This document shows, one piece after another, positions 17,150-25,731 of a stretch of 64,000 bases of DNA. A program made the position numbers and the translations under genes. A model generated the notes under the pieces. It searched no databases and was not told where the DNA came from. It saw only the letters and a list, made by a program, of their open reading frames with translations. This stretch comes from Bacteroides fragilis NCTC 9343 (lineage in GTDB: Bacteria > Bacteroidota > Bacteroidia > Bacteroidales > Bacteroidaceae), in the NCBI RefSeq assembly GCF_000025985.1, contig NC_003228.3:4898001-4962000 (forward strand). Reading direction: 5' to 3'. Positions within the stretch are counted from its first letter, which is position 1, and every line of letters begins with the position of its first letter.

Positions 17150-19444
17150 TTATTCTCCCTTCAGAAGAAATCGTGCCTTTTTTACATCCCGGCTGTTTCC
17201 GCCAATCATTACATCGAAATCACCCGGTTCGCAGACAAACTGCAAATCGTAATTATAGAACTTCAACAATTCCGGCGTGATGCTGAAGCTTACTTTACGA
17301 GACTCTCCGGCCTTGAGGAAAATCTTCTCAAAACCTTTCAGTTCTTTCACCGGACGGGTGACGCTGCCCACCAGGTCGCGGATGTAAAGCTGAACCACCT
17401 CCGCTCCGTCACGGCTGCCGGTATTGGTGACGGTAACAGTCGCCGTCAGTTCGCCATCAGCACTCATCTCCGTGCTGCTCAGGTGAATATCACTGTAGGC
17501 AAAAGTCGTATAAGACAATCCGTAGCCGAACGGGTAGAGCGGCTCGTTGCTCACGTCGAGGTAATTGCTGCGGAACTTCTCAAACCAACGTCCCTCTTGC
17601 AACGGACGCCCGGTGTTTTTATGATTGTAGAACAATGGAATCTGGCCTACATTTTGCGGAAAAGTAGCGGTCAGCTTTCCACTGGGATTGACATCGCCGA
17701 AAAGCACATCGCTGATGGCATAAGCGGCTTCACTCCCTCCGAACCATACGTTGAGGATGGCAGGCACGTGTTCTTCTTCCCAGGTGAGCACCAGCGGGCG
17801 ACCGGTAAAAAGCACAAGCACAACGGACTTTCCGGTTTTGAGTAATTCCTGCAACAGCGCTCTCTGTACATCCGGCATCTCCAGGTTGGTACGCGAACTG
17901 CTTTCTCCACTCATTTCGGACGACTCGCCCAGTGCGGCGACAATGACATCGGCCCCGGCAGCTACTTTCAGAGCTTCGTCCAGAAGTTCGCGATCCGTAC
18001 GGTTATCCCGGTGCAGTTCACGTCCGAACATGGTGGCACGCTTCTCATAGTCGGCATCGCCAATCAGATTACTTCCCTTGGCGGTTACCACTTTTGCCCG
18101 GTCACCGACTACTTCCCTGAGTCCTTCGACCAACGAGGGAGCGTTATCCAGCACAGCAGCTACGCTCCAGGTGCCCGGCATGTTGGAACGGGTGTTCGCC
18201 AACGGACCGACTACGGCAATGGTTCCTTTCTTGCTGAGTGGCAACACACCTTCATTCTTCAGCAGCACAAAGCTCTCCGAAGCAGTCTTACGGGCAATGG
18301 CACGGTGTTCCTTGGTGAAGATCTGCTTCTTGGGACGATTCACGTCGCAATACTTATAAGGATCGTCAAACAGTCCCAGCTTATACTTCGCTTCCAGAAT
18401 ACGGCGGCAGGCGGCGTCGATGGCAGCTGCGGATACTTTGCCTTCCTCCACCGACTTCTTCAGAGTGCCGCTGAAGGCATCGCTCACCATGTCCATATCC
18501 ACCCCGGCATTCAGGGCGAGGGCAGCAACAGTCTGCTGGTCACCCATGCCGTGGTCTATCATCTCGTTGATACCGGTATAGTCCGTTACCACAAACCCGT
18601 CGAAGCCCCACTGTTTGCGTAGCACATCGGTCATCAGCCACTTGCTTCCGGTGGCAGGCACACCGTCCACTTCGTTGAACGAAGCCATTACGCTGCCGAC
18701 ACCTGCCTCGACTGCGGCCTGATAGGGCAGCATGTATTCATTAAACATACGCTGGCGGCTCATATCCACCGTATTATAATCGCGCCCCGCCTCTGATGCT
18801 CCATAAAGGGCGAAATGCTTCACACAAGCCATTATCTCGTCATTCCGGCTCATATCCTTTCCCTGGTATCCGCGTATCATGGCACGGGCGATGGCTGCGC
18901 CGAGGAACGGGTCTTCACCGTTTCCCTCCGACACGCGCCCCCAACGGGGATCACGACTGACGTCCACCATCGGGCTGAATGTCCACGAGATACCGTCGGC
19001 ACTGGCTTCAACGGCAGCTATACGGGCGGACTCTTCGATGGCTTTCATATCCCAGGTACACGACAGGCCGAGAGGAATAGGGAAAATGGTTTCGTATCCG
19101 TGGATTACGTCCATACCGAACAACAAGGGAATGCCGAGGCGGCTCTCCTCCACCGCCTGCCGCTGTACTTCACGGATGCGTTCCACTCCTTTCAGGTTGA
19201 ACAGTCCTCCCACCTCTCCGTTACGGATTCGTTTGGCTACATCGCTGCTTTTCGCCTGTCCGGTAGTGATCTCTCCGGTCACGGGCAGGTTGAGCTGGCC
19301 GATCTTCTCCTCCAGCGTCATCTTTTTCATTAACTGGTCGATAAAGCGGTCCATATCCCGGGGAGCCTTCTGTGCCTGTAACCCGGCGGCCACTACGACC
19401 AAAGAAGCGGCAAGCGCCTGCATTCTTCGTACAAAATGTTTCAT
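17150..19444 (-). CDS. GH3 beta-glucosidase (likely acting on beta-1,2-glucooligosaccharides)
   Basis: The 764-residue secreted enzyme (signal peptide ending near 'LQAQK') has the standard GH3 order: TIM barrel, alpha/beta sandwich, C-terminal FN3-like domain from about residue 660. The nucleophile is Asp288 in 'GFVVTDYTG'. 'VEASADGISWTFSPMVDVSR' and 'KHFALYGA' are typical of BglX-like members. A B. thetaiotaomicron GH3 from a locus that also holds a GH144 glucanase has been characterised as a beta-1,2-glucosidase, and the same pairing is seen here. Specificity is therefore inferred from context. It is bracketed by its own terminators, so it is a separate transcription unit. Confidence 0.88.
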   Translation of the reverse strand: MKHFVRRMQALAASLVVVAAGLQAQKAPRDMDRFIDQLMKKMTLEEKIGQLNLPVTGEITTGQAKSSDVAKRIRNGEVGGLFNLKGVERIREVQRQAVEESRLGIPLLFGMDVIHGYETIFPIPLGLSCTWDMKAIEESARIAAVEASADGISWTFSPMVDVSRDPRWGRVSEGNGEDPFLGAAIARAMIRGYQGKDMSRNDEIMACVKHFALYGASEAGRDYNTVDMSRQRMFNEYMLPYQAAVEAGVGSVMASFNEVDGVPATGSKWLMTDVLRKQWGFDGFVVTDYTGINEMIDHGMGDQQTVAALALNAGVDMDMVSDAFSGTLKKSVEEGKVSAAAIDAACRRILEAKYKLGLFDDPYKYCDVNRPKKQIFTKEHRAIARKTASESFVLLKNEGVLPLSKKGTIAVVGPLANTRSNMPGTWSVAAVLDNAPSLVEGLREVVGDRAKVVTAKGSNLIGDADYEKRATMFGRELHRDNRTDRELLDEALKVAAGADVIVAALGESSEMSGESSSRTNLEMPDVQRALLQELLKTGKSVVLVLFTGRPLVLTWEEEHVPAILNVWFGGSEAAYAISDVLFGDVNPSGKLTATFPQNVGQIPLFYNHKNTGRPLQEGRWFEKFRSNYLDVSNEPLYPFGYGLSYTTFAYSDIHLSSTEMSADGELTATVTVTNTGSRDGAEVVQLYIRDLVGSVTRPVKELKGFEKIFLKAGESRKVSFSITPELLKFYNYDLQFVCEPGDFDVMIGGNSRDVKKARFLLKGE

Positions 19445-19570
19445 GGTCTTTACAGTTTTAGTATCTATTTATGAATGTTCTGACTTTCCGGATGCAAATA
19501 AAACAAATCTGCGGCAAACAGACTCCATTTACCCATACGGCAAGAATACTGCAAACCGGGAAAAACAAAA

Positions 19571-19597
19571 AAAGAAGTACTGCATTGGTACTTCTTT
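19571..19597 (-). terminator. Terminator after the LuxR-type regulator gene
   Basis: AAAGAAGTAC (19571-19580) pairs perfectly with GTACTTCTTT (19588-19597) around a 7-base loop. On the minus strand it continues into TTTTTTTGTTTTT. It follows the regulator stop codon by about 25 bases. Confidence 0.85.
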
Positions 19598-19621
19598 CCA
19601 TATCAAACAGTTCATTGCCAA

Positions 19622-22465
19622 CTATTTGAACGCAATCATAAAATCCGTCAGGCTACTCTCCGGAGGAAGGCCCAGCTTCTTGCGCAGACGATAGCGGGCA
19701 GCATCGACACCTCTCACGGAGATGTTCATCAGCTTCGCAATCTCCTTTGTCGGCAGATTGAGCCGGAGCAATGCGCACAAACGCAAATCGCCGGAAGTCA
19801 GGTCAGGGAACTTCTCTTTCAGGTTTCGGAAGAAGTTCTCGTGGATGCGGTCAAAATTGGACTGGAACATGTTCCAGTTCTCTTCATCCGAAACCATATT
19901 CTGGTTGATCATTGAAAGCAGCTTATCCAGGTTCTTGCGCGTATATTGCCCCGAGAGTTTCTGCTGTTGCAACTCCTCTTTGAGTGAATTCAGAAATTCC
20001 TGATGCGCAATATTGGTCATCACTACCCCCGAAAGCTCTTTGCTTTTGAAACGGAGGTCGGCCTCGAGTTGCTCTTTCTCCAGTTCCATGATCTTCTTCT
20101 CCTGCTGCTCTATCTCCGCTTCGTGACGGGCACGTTGCCGCTCAATGACGGCATCTTTTTTCTTCTTGGTGTATACGTAGACTCCATAGAGCAGCCCCAG
20201 CAGCAAGGCCATCCCGGAAAGCGCATAGACAGCGACAGCCGGATACGAAAGATACCAGGGCCTCAAAATGCGGAACGGAAGGTCGACAGAGGAAATCACT
20301 CCGTTCTCGTCGTATACCTCGGCACGGAAACAATAAGAGCCGAACGGAAGACGGGTAAATTCTTTCTGCAAGTCCGGAAGCCCTTCGGTCCACTTACCGG
20401 AGGCGGACAGCCCTTCAAGCCGGTAGCGCACGTTCAGCGCAAAATCGTTGTAGACAGGATAGGCCAGGGAAATGCTGATATTATTGAAAGCTGAAGCTAT
20501 CTCGTCGGTACCGGAAACGGGCAGTTGTATCCGCTCTCCCGTCTGCTCGTCGGATGCCAAAAAACCCGAAACCCACAAAGACGGCTTCTGACGTGACTTG
20601 TACAAACCGGTGCTGTCGGCAGCAATGCGGGCAAAAGAGTTGTTCAGGCAGAGGTAGGAGCAGTCGTTCCGCCTGTCGTATACCATCCGTGCCAGTCCTT
20701 CGATGGGAAGGTTGCCGAACATGGAGAAAGGTATTCTCCTCTCAACTTTAAAGTCGCTTACGGTACATCTCACCAGATAGGCTTCGCGGTCACTGAGAAA
20801 CCAGTAGAGATCTCCCTTCATGACGTCGACGGTATGAATGCCCCTGAGCGTTGCCAACTGTTCGTTCATCGCTTTGTAGGGGATGATGGAATCTGCCATG
20901 TCATCGTAAGTGTAGAAGTTTCGCCCATCCGAGAAAGCGACACGCCCGTTCACCTTGAACAAATAGCAGTTTCCACCCTGATTGCCGGACAAGGAATCAT
21001 ACTGTTTCAGGTCCGTCACCTGCTTCAGCTCTTCATCGAGACGTAGCCGGTAGAGCCCCTTTCGCATGTGTTGCACCCAGATATTCCCATGAGCGTCCAC
21101 TTCGATATTCTTCGCCATGTGACTGAAGTTGCCCACCGAGTTAGCGAAGTACCATTCGCCGGTAGCACTCTTCTTGTAAATATTCAAAAAGGTATAGGTG
21201 CCCTGTATCAGAAGTTGCTCGCCGTTGATCTGCGCCTGCCGCATACACATAGCCCCCCGCACATCGGAAAGAAGCCGGGCTTGCATGCCTTTAATCTGGA
21301 AAGTACCTTTATTATGACCGCAAAGCACCTGGCCGCCCCACTCTCCAATGGTCCATGCCTGCTCTTCAAGGCCCGGAACCAACTCCAGACGGGTATCTTC
21401 AAGCCGGTACAGTCCTTGATTGGATGCGATGTAAGCGTCCTTATCGCGTACCAGCACATCATAAACCATCCCGACTTTGCGGCGAACCGGCTCGAAATGG
21501 TAAATCAGCGAATTATTGCGGACATAGGCAATACCATTGTCAAGGGCTGTCCAGATATTATTGTCCATATCACAATACAGGCCCAGAACGGTATTATTCT
21601 CCAACTGGTTATCAGCATTCTCCTTCCAAAGCAAGTGTCCCTCTTTGCTGAAAGCATACAGCCCGTTGGAGATAGTGCCTATCACGTAACAAGAGTCTTT
21701 TGTCATTACCGCGCGATTAACAGTATGGCGCTTCAGTTCTTCATCACTATCAGTGTGCCAGGGGCGGATGCCGGAAGAAGTATGGATATATCCTCCGCTA
21801 TTGCGGGTCAGCAACAACATTCCGCCGGGATAAGGCAACCCTGCCAGAACATCGCTATCACCCAACTCTTGACGAGAAATCAGGGGAATAAACTTATCGC
21901 CTGCAAAAGTACAGACGCCTCCATTGATCAGTTGGGAATACAGCGTGTCCCCGATCCGGAAAAGGTTCAGGGGAAGTTCAGGGCAACGGACTCCCTTCGT
22001 TCCCTTACCGTCATATATAAAATAGGATCCGAATGACTGGAAGATTATATTTCCTCCCTGCTCTACAATGGTCCATATCTCGTCATTATGGAAATCGAAT
22101 CCTTTTACCTGCTCTTTCAGAGAATGATACTCCAGCAAGTTCAGGTCGTTCTGTTCAAAATAACCGAACTCTTCGAACGATCCGACATAGATCCGCCTGT
22201 CGGAAGCCACATAGACCGCACGCACAATACCCGAAGTCGGCAGTGGAAACAGCTTCCATCGGCTTCCGTCGTACCGGAGCAATCCACTGTTGTTGCCAAA
22301 GTACATCACCCCGCATTCATCTTGGGCAACCGCCCAGTTTTCATTTCCGGCATTATAGTCAAGAACAGAATAGTTGCGGACAATGGGTGAGAAAGGGACA
22401 GGACTCCCCAGGCAAGAAAAAGAAAAGGTACAGGCAAAAACTAGGAACAATAACAGATTCTTCAT
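19622..22465 (-). CDS. Membrane-anchored sensor-regulator with periplasmic propellers and LuxR-type HTH
   Basis: This 947-residue protein joins a periplasmic sensor to a DNA-binding domain with no kinase or receiver between. After a signal peptide come beta-propeller repeats of the Reg_prop type, a Y_Y_Y-like domain at about 640-730, one membrane span at about 738-765, a long charged coiled coil, and a C-terminal GerE/LuxR-like HTH (about 900-935, 'LPTKEIAKLMNISVRGVDAA'). The family is annotated as triple-tyrosine-motif regulators. It lies upstream of GH3 and susC and presumably activates them on sensing a glycan fragment. DNA binding would have to occur at the inner membrane or after proteolysis, which the sequence does not decide. 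Confidence 0.85.
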   Translation of the reverse strand: MKNLLLFLVFACTFSFSCLGSPVPFSPIVRNYSVLDYNAGNENWAVAQDECGVMYFGNNSGLLRYDGSRWKLFPLPTSGIVRAVYVASDRRIYVGSFEEFGYFEQNDLNLLEYHSLKEQVKGFDFHNDEIWTIVEQGGNIIFQSFGSYFIYDGKGTKGVRCPELPLNLFRIGDTLYSQLINGGVCTFAGDKFIPLISRQELGDSDVLAGLPYPGGMLLLTRNSGGYIHTSSGIRPWHTDSDEELKRHTVNRAVMTKDSCYVIGTISNGLYAFSKEGHLLWKENADNQLENNTVLGLYCDMDNNIWTALDNGIAYVRNNSLIYHFEPVRRKVGMVYDVLVRDKDAYIASNQGLYRLEDTRLELVPGLEEQAWTIGEWGGQVLCGHNKGTFQIKGMQARLLSDVRGAMCMRQAQINGEQLLIQGTYTFLNIYKKSATGEWYFANSVGNFSHMAKNIEVDAHGNIWVQHMRKGLYRLRLDEELKQVTDLKQYDSLSGNQGGNCYLFKVNGRVAFSDGRNFYTYDDMADSIIPYKAMNEQLATLRGIHTVDVMKGDLYWFLSDREAYLVRCTVSDFKVERRIPFSMFGNLPIEGLARMVYDRRNDCSYLCLNNSFARIAADSTGLYKSRQKPSLWVSGFLASDEQTGERIQLPVSGTDEIASAFNNISISLAYPVYNDFALNVRYRLEGLSASGKWTEGLPDLQKEFTRLPFGSYCFRAEVYDENGVISSVDLPFRILRPWYLSYPAVAVYALSGMALLLGLLYGVYVYTKKKKDAVIERQRARHEAEIEQQEKKIMELEKEQLEADLRFKSKELSGVVMTNIAHQEFLNSLKEELQQQKLSGQYTRKNLDKLLSMINQNMVSDEENWNMFQSNFDRIHENFFRNLKEKFPDLTSGDLRLCALLRLNLPTKEIAKLMNISVRGVDAARYRLRKKLGLPPESSLTDFMIAFK

Positions 22466-22540
22466 CAGTCAGTCGTCTTTAGAAAAATTCTTTGTGCGGA
22501 AAAAGCAGAGCTACCCAATCGAACGTTGATAGTTTGTTTT

Positions 22541-22616
22541 CACCACAGATAACCCGAATGCACAGAATGTATGCTTCCTAAAGGAACTTCTACGAAAATC
22601 GGAGTTATCCGTGGTG
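22541..22616. repeat. Decayed copy 4 of the dispersed inverted repeat
   Basis: CACCACAGATAAC (22541-22553) pairs with GTTATCCGTGGTG (22604-22616) with one mismatch, and the start CACCACAGAT matches the other family members. The inner parts of the arms no longer pair well. It lies between the S41 protease stop and the regulator start. Confidence 0.6.
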
Positions 22617-22621
22617 TTCTG

Positions 22622-22637
22622 ATCCGGCCGGCCGGAT
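22622..22637 (-). terminator. GC-rich palindrome after the S41 protease gene
   Basis: ATCCGGCCGGCCGGAT is a perfect 16-base palindrome two bases past the protease stop codon. It could fold as a short terminator stem. There is no T-run after it on the minus strand, so its strength is doubtful. Confidence 0.4.
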
Positions 22638-22639
22638 AT

Positions 22640-24322
22640 TTATTTCTTTACCGGAGCACTCAAGGTCTCTTTATATTTCACCGGATCGGCCAATATCTTA
22701 AGAGCAGCTTGTAGCCCGTCGTCATCTTTTAATTGCTGGATGATGCCGCCACGTGTGTAGTAGTAACGCTTAATGATTTCATCGGCGATCATCGACCTGA
22801 TATCTTTAGAGAAATAGTCGAGGTCACGGTCCAGGTTATGAGTCAGCTTCTTCTCCAATGCCTTAATCTCTTCCGAAGCCTCATCCAGATAACCTTCGAA
22901 CTTGGCAGCCTCTTTTAGCGTCTTCATAATCTTCTCACTTTGCTGATCGTACTTGAAATCAGCTTTCTTCACCATCGCTTTAAAGTCGTTATAGTCGGCA
23001 TCGGTCACCTTGAACTCCTGTGGAGAAGGAATACTCGGATGCTTCAGGCAATACTGCGTCGCATAGTCGAAAATCAGGTTATCACGTACCAGATAGAAAA
23101 GAATATTAGGCAATTTCTCCTGCTTGACTTCGATGTCCGGCATCACTCCTCCCCCATCACGAACTTCACGACCGGCTGCCGTATGGAACACGGTAGTCAG
23201 ACTATCGGGGATAGTACCTACACTGCCATCTTCATTGCGGTGTTTATAGTCGATGGCCTGCACACAGCGTCCGCTGGGAATGTAATACTTGGAAGTAGTA
23301 AGCTTCATTACTCCTCCATAAGGCAATGGGCGGGTGGTCTGCACCAGTCCTTTTCCAAACGTACGGCTACCTACAATCACAGCACGGTCGAAATCCTGGA
23401 AAGCTCCGGAAAGGATTTCGGAAGCGGAAGCCGTAGCACCGTTCACCAGTACAGTAATCGGGATATCGAGATCCAGCGGTTCACGTAATGTCTTATAGGT
23501 ATTGCTGGCCTGTTTGGTCTTTCCCTTCGTCGTTACAATCACTTTACCACGAGGCAAGAAAAAATTAGCAATCTCTACCGCTTCTTCCAAGCGTCCGCCA
23601 CCGTTACCACGCAGGTCAATCACCAATGAAGTGATACCTTCTTTCTTCAGTTTCAGAAAGGTCTTCTTAAAATCTTTCGAAGGAGTGCCGGAAAAAGTAC
23701 TCAGATTGATGTAACCTACATTATTAAAAATGGTATCATAAGGAATCATCGGAGTCTGGATGGTTTGACGCACAATATCAAATTCCAATGGTCGTGTCCC
23801 TCCTTTTTCGTCCGGACGCTCCACTTTCAGCTTGAAACTGGTACCTACTGCTCCCCGGAGCATCTGGCTGACTTCCTGGTTATTTTTCCCCGCCAAATCT
23901 TTTCCGTCAATCTCCATCAGTATATCACCGGCCTTCAATCCGACCTTAGCTGCAGGAGTTCCCTCAAACGGTTCGGCTATCATCGAACGTTTCAGCTTTT
24001 GATTGTACGTGATCAAAGATCCGATACCTCCGAACGAGGCATTCAACATTTGCTGCAGTTCGGCCTGATCGTCCTCCGGATAGTATTCCGTATAGGGATC
24101 GAGCGAAGACAACATATAGTCGATCCCTTCACGAACCGTCTTATTCGGATCAAGCGTATCTACGTAAAACATATCGAGTTCTTTGACGATAGAATTAAAG
24201 GTATCCAGATTTTTAGCAATCTGGAAGTTACGGTCGTCACCGCTCTTGAAACTAAAGAATGCTACAGCAACCAACACTGCTGCCAACAGGACACCATTTC
24301 GTCTATTCAGAAACTTTTTCAT
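22640..24322 (-). CDS. S41-family C-terminal processing peptidase
   Basis: The 560-residue protease has an N-terminal membrane anchor or signal (residues 13-26), then an N-terminal helical region, a PDZ domain at about 90-175 ('AAKVGLKAGDILMEIDGKDL') and the S41 catalytic domain. The Ser is in 'NGATASASEIL' and the Lys in 'FGKGLVQTTRPLPYG', forming the Ser-Lys dyad. A C-terminal helical region follows. It acts in the periplasm on proteins with exposed C-termini. No partner gene is obvious; the kinase upstream starts a probable two-gene unit with a 44-base gap. Confidence 0.93.
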   Translation of the reverse strand: MKKFLNRRNGVLLAAVLVAVAFFSFKSGDDRNFQIAKNLDTFNSIVKELDMFYVDTLDPNKTVREGIDYMLSSLDPYTEYYPEDDQAELQQMLNASFGGIGSLITYNQKLKRSMIAEPFEGTPAAKVGLKAGDILMEIDGKDLAGKNNQEVSQMLRGAVGTSFKLKVERPDEKGGTRPLEFDIVRQTIQTPMIPYDTIFNNVGYINLSTFSGTPSKDFKKTFLKLKKEGITSLVIDLRGNGGGRLEEAVEIANFFLPRGKVIVTTKGKTKQASNTYKTLREPLDLDIPITVLVNGATASASEILSGAFQDFDRAVIVGSRTFGKGLVQTTRPLPYGGVMKLTTSKYYIPSGRCVQAIDYKHRNEDGSVGTIPDSLTTVFHTAAGREVRDGGGVMPDIEVKQEKLPNILFYLVRDNLIFDYATQYCLKHPSIPSPQEFKVTDADYNDFKAMVKKADFKYDQQSEKIMKTLKEAAKFEGYLDEASEEIKALEKKLTHNLDRDLDYFSKDIRSMIADEIIKRYYYTRGGIIQQLKDDDGLQAALKILADPVKYKETLSAPVKK

Positions 24323-24366
24323 ACACTTTTCGTTAAAATGAGACGTAAAAGTAACTCATTGCCTGC

Positions 24367-25356
24367 TTACTCTGACAGAACTTCGTTAATATTTAACTTT
24401 ATTTCATCCCAACGCTCACCGGGAATCGTGGTTCCAACTATCTGTATAACATTTCCGGAGAGAATTGAACCAATCTTAGCACACTTCTCCAAAGAATATC
24501 CGCAAGTCAGTCCGTACAGAAATCCGGATGCGAAATAGTCGCCTGCTCCTGTTGTATCAATCACTTTTTTCACCGGAATAGCTTCTACCTTAATTTCTTC
24601 AGTACCCTTACGAATATAAGAACCATTGCCGCCTACCTTTACAATGGCAATACTGCATTTCTTACTGATCAACTCAAGAGCTTCTTTCGGATCTTCTTTG
24701 CCCGTAAACGCTTTCGCTTCTTCTTCATTGGCAAAAACAATATCTACATATTTATTTATTAATAAGGTGAAGAATTCAAGATCACCCGCTACGATATTAT
24801 AACTGGCCATATCCAGACAAACCTGCAATCCGGCCTCTTTTGCCAACTCGATGGCATGAAGAATCATATCATGATCCTGTACCAGATACCCCTCGATAAG
24901 CAGATATGCATACCCTTTGAACATATCCAGCGTTAAATCTTCGGCTTTCAGCGTAGAGGCAGCACCGAGATAAGTACCGAAAGTACGTTCTCCGTCCGGA
25001 GAAATAAAAGTAGAAGCAACTCCCGATGGCAGATCAGACACTAATAATTTATCTTCGATGCCATTTCTTTGCAGATTTGCCCGAAAAAAGTTTCCGTAAG
25101 CGTCATTTCCGATTTTTCCGATAAAACCGGTCCCGGCACCCAAACAAGCGAGTCCGAGGATCGTATTTGCAGCCGCTCCACCGGTTGCCAAGTGGGTTTT
25201 CATTCGGCTAAATCGTTCGTTAATCTGCTGTAACTTAGCATCATCAATAAGTTGCATGCTTCCCTTGGGTAATCCCATTTCATCAAGGAGTGTATCATCT
25301 TTCAGGGTTGCAAGTACGTCTACCAGGGCGTTGCCCAATCCAATTATTTTATCCAT
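24367..25356 (-). CDS. PfkB-family sugar/nucleoside kinase (adenosine kinase-like)
   Basis: The 329-residue protein has the ribokinase fold: opening 'IIGLGNALVDVLA', the 'GGAAANTILGLA' sugar-binding signature at about residue 57, and the C-terminal 'DTTGAGDYFASGFLYGL' with the catalytic Asp. In Bacteroidetes this subgroup is usually labelled adenosine kinase, but substrate choice (adenosine, ribose, fructose) cannot be read reliably. It is divergent from the tRNA-Asn genes, with a TATCTTTG -7 element just upstream. Confidence 0.85.
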   Translation of the reverse strand: MDKIIGLGNALVDVLATLKDDTLLDEMGLPKGSMQLIDDAKLQQINERFSRMKTHLATGGAAANTILGLACLGAGTGFIGKIGNDAYGNFFRANLQRNGIEDKLLVSDLPSGVASTFISPDGERTFGTYLGAASTLKAEDLTLDMFKGYAYLLIEGYLVQDHDMILHAIELAKEAGLQVCLDMASYNIVAGDLEFFTLLINKYVDIVFANEEEAKAFTGKEDPKEALELISKKCSIAIVKVGGNGSYIRKGTEEIKVEAIPVKKVIDTTGAGDYFASGFLYGLTCGYSLEKCAKIGSILSGNVIQIVGTTIPGERWDEIKLNINEVLSE

Positions 25357-25373
25357 TTCACTAATTTTTTTTG

Positions 25374-25381
25374 CAAAGATA
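25374..25381 (-). promoter_or_regulatory. -7 element of the kinase promoter
   Basis: TATCTTTG on the minus strand, 18 bases upstream of the kinase ATG, is a perfect Bacteroides -7 box. No clear TTTG -33 box is seen at the right distance. Confidence 0.5.
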
Positions 25382-25412
25382 TTGCATATTTCAAAATATC
25401 CTATTACTTTTG
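25382..25412 (+). promoter_or_regulatory. Promoter of the tRNA-Asn pair
   Basis: TACTTTTG (25405-25412) is a perfect -7 element. TTGC at 25382-25385, 19 bases upstream, is a weak -33. The first tRNA begins 27 bases past the -7 box. It overlaps the divergent kinase promoter region. Confidence 0.6.
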
Positions 25413-25438
25413 CATCGCAATTGAGAAAAACAAAACAT

Positions 25439-25512
25439 TCTTCCTTAGCTCAGTCGGTTAGAGCATCTGACTGTTAATCAGAGGGTCCTTGGTTCAAGTC
25501 CAAGAGGAAGAG
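25439..25512 (+). tRNA. tRNA-Asn (GTT)
   Basis: This 74-base cloverleaf has a perfect 7-bp acceptor stem (TCTTCCT/AGGAAGA), D-arm GCTCAGTCGGTTAGAGC, anticodon loop CTGTTAA giving anticodon GTT, and T-arm CTTGG-TTCAAGT-CCAAG. The discriminator base is G. CCA is not encoded (GCA follows). Confidence 0.97.
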
Positions 25513-25541
25513 CAGATATTCACATTCTCAGTTATTTAAAT

Positions 25542-25615
25542 TCTTCCTTAGCTCAGTCGGTTAGAGCATCTGACTGTTAATCAGAGGGTCCTTGGTTCAA
25601 GTCCAAGAGGAAGAG
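25542..25615 (+). tRNA. tRNA-Asn (GTT), second identical copy
   Basis: This is identical over all 74 bases to the copy at 25439-25512, separated by a 29-base spacer, so both come from one precursor. The downstream terminator at 25617-25650 ends the transcript. Confidence 0.97.
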
Positions 25616-25616
25616 C

Positions 25617-25650
25617 AAAAAAGGTTCGTCAACAAGACGAACCTTTTTTT
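25617..25650 (+). terminator. Terminator of the tRNA-Asn transcript
   Basis: GGTTCGTC (25623-25630) pairs with GACGAACC (25636-25643) around AACAA. It is flanked by an A-run before and seven T residues after, a textbook intrinsic terminator usable in both directions. Confidence 0.92.
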
Positions 25651-25674
25651 GTTTATACACCCTAGAAAAATAGA

Positions 25675-25713
25675 GAAAGAGAATGTTGCCTCTGCTGCAC
25701 AACACTCTCTTTC
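25675..25713 (-). terminator. Terminator of the PUL 2 minus-strand operon
   Basis: GAAAGAGAATGTTG (25675-25688) pairs with CAACACTCTCTTTC (25700-25713) with one mismatch. On the minus strand it continues into TCTATTTTTC. It lies 19 bases past the GH127 stop codon. Confidence 0.8.
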
Positions 25714-25731
25714 CAGCTGATAAAAAAGAAC

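Noticed and set aside
21068..22036. A 322-codon open frame opposite the LuxR-type regulator
   Set aside because: It is antisense to the propeller repeats of a clear gene, and the composition is not protein-like.
25439..25615. Tandem tRNA-Asn as an integration (att) site
   Set aside because: Both tRNAs are intact and identical, and no integrase, partial tRNA duplicate or mobile-element genes flank them. A simple duplication explains the pair.
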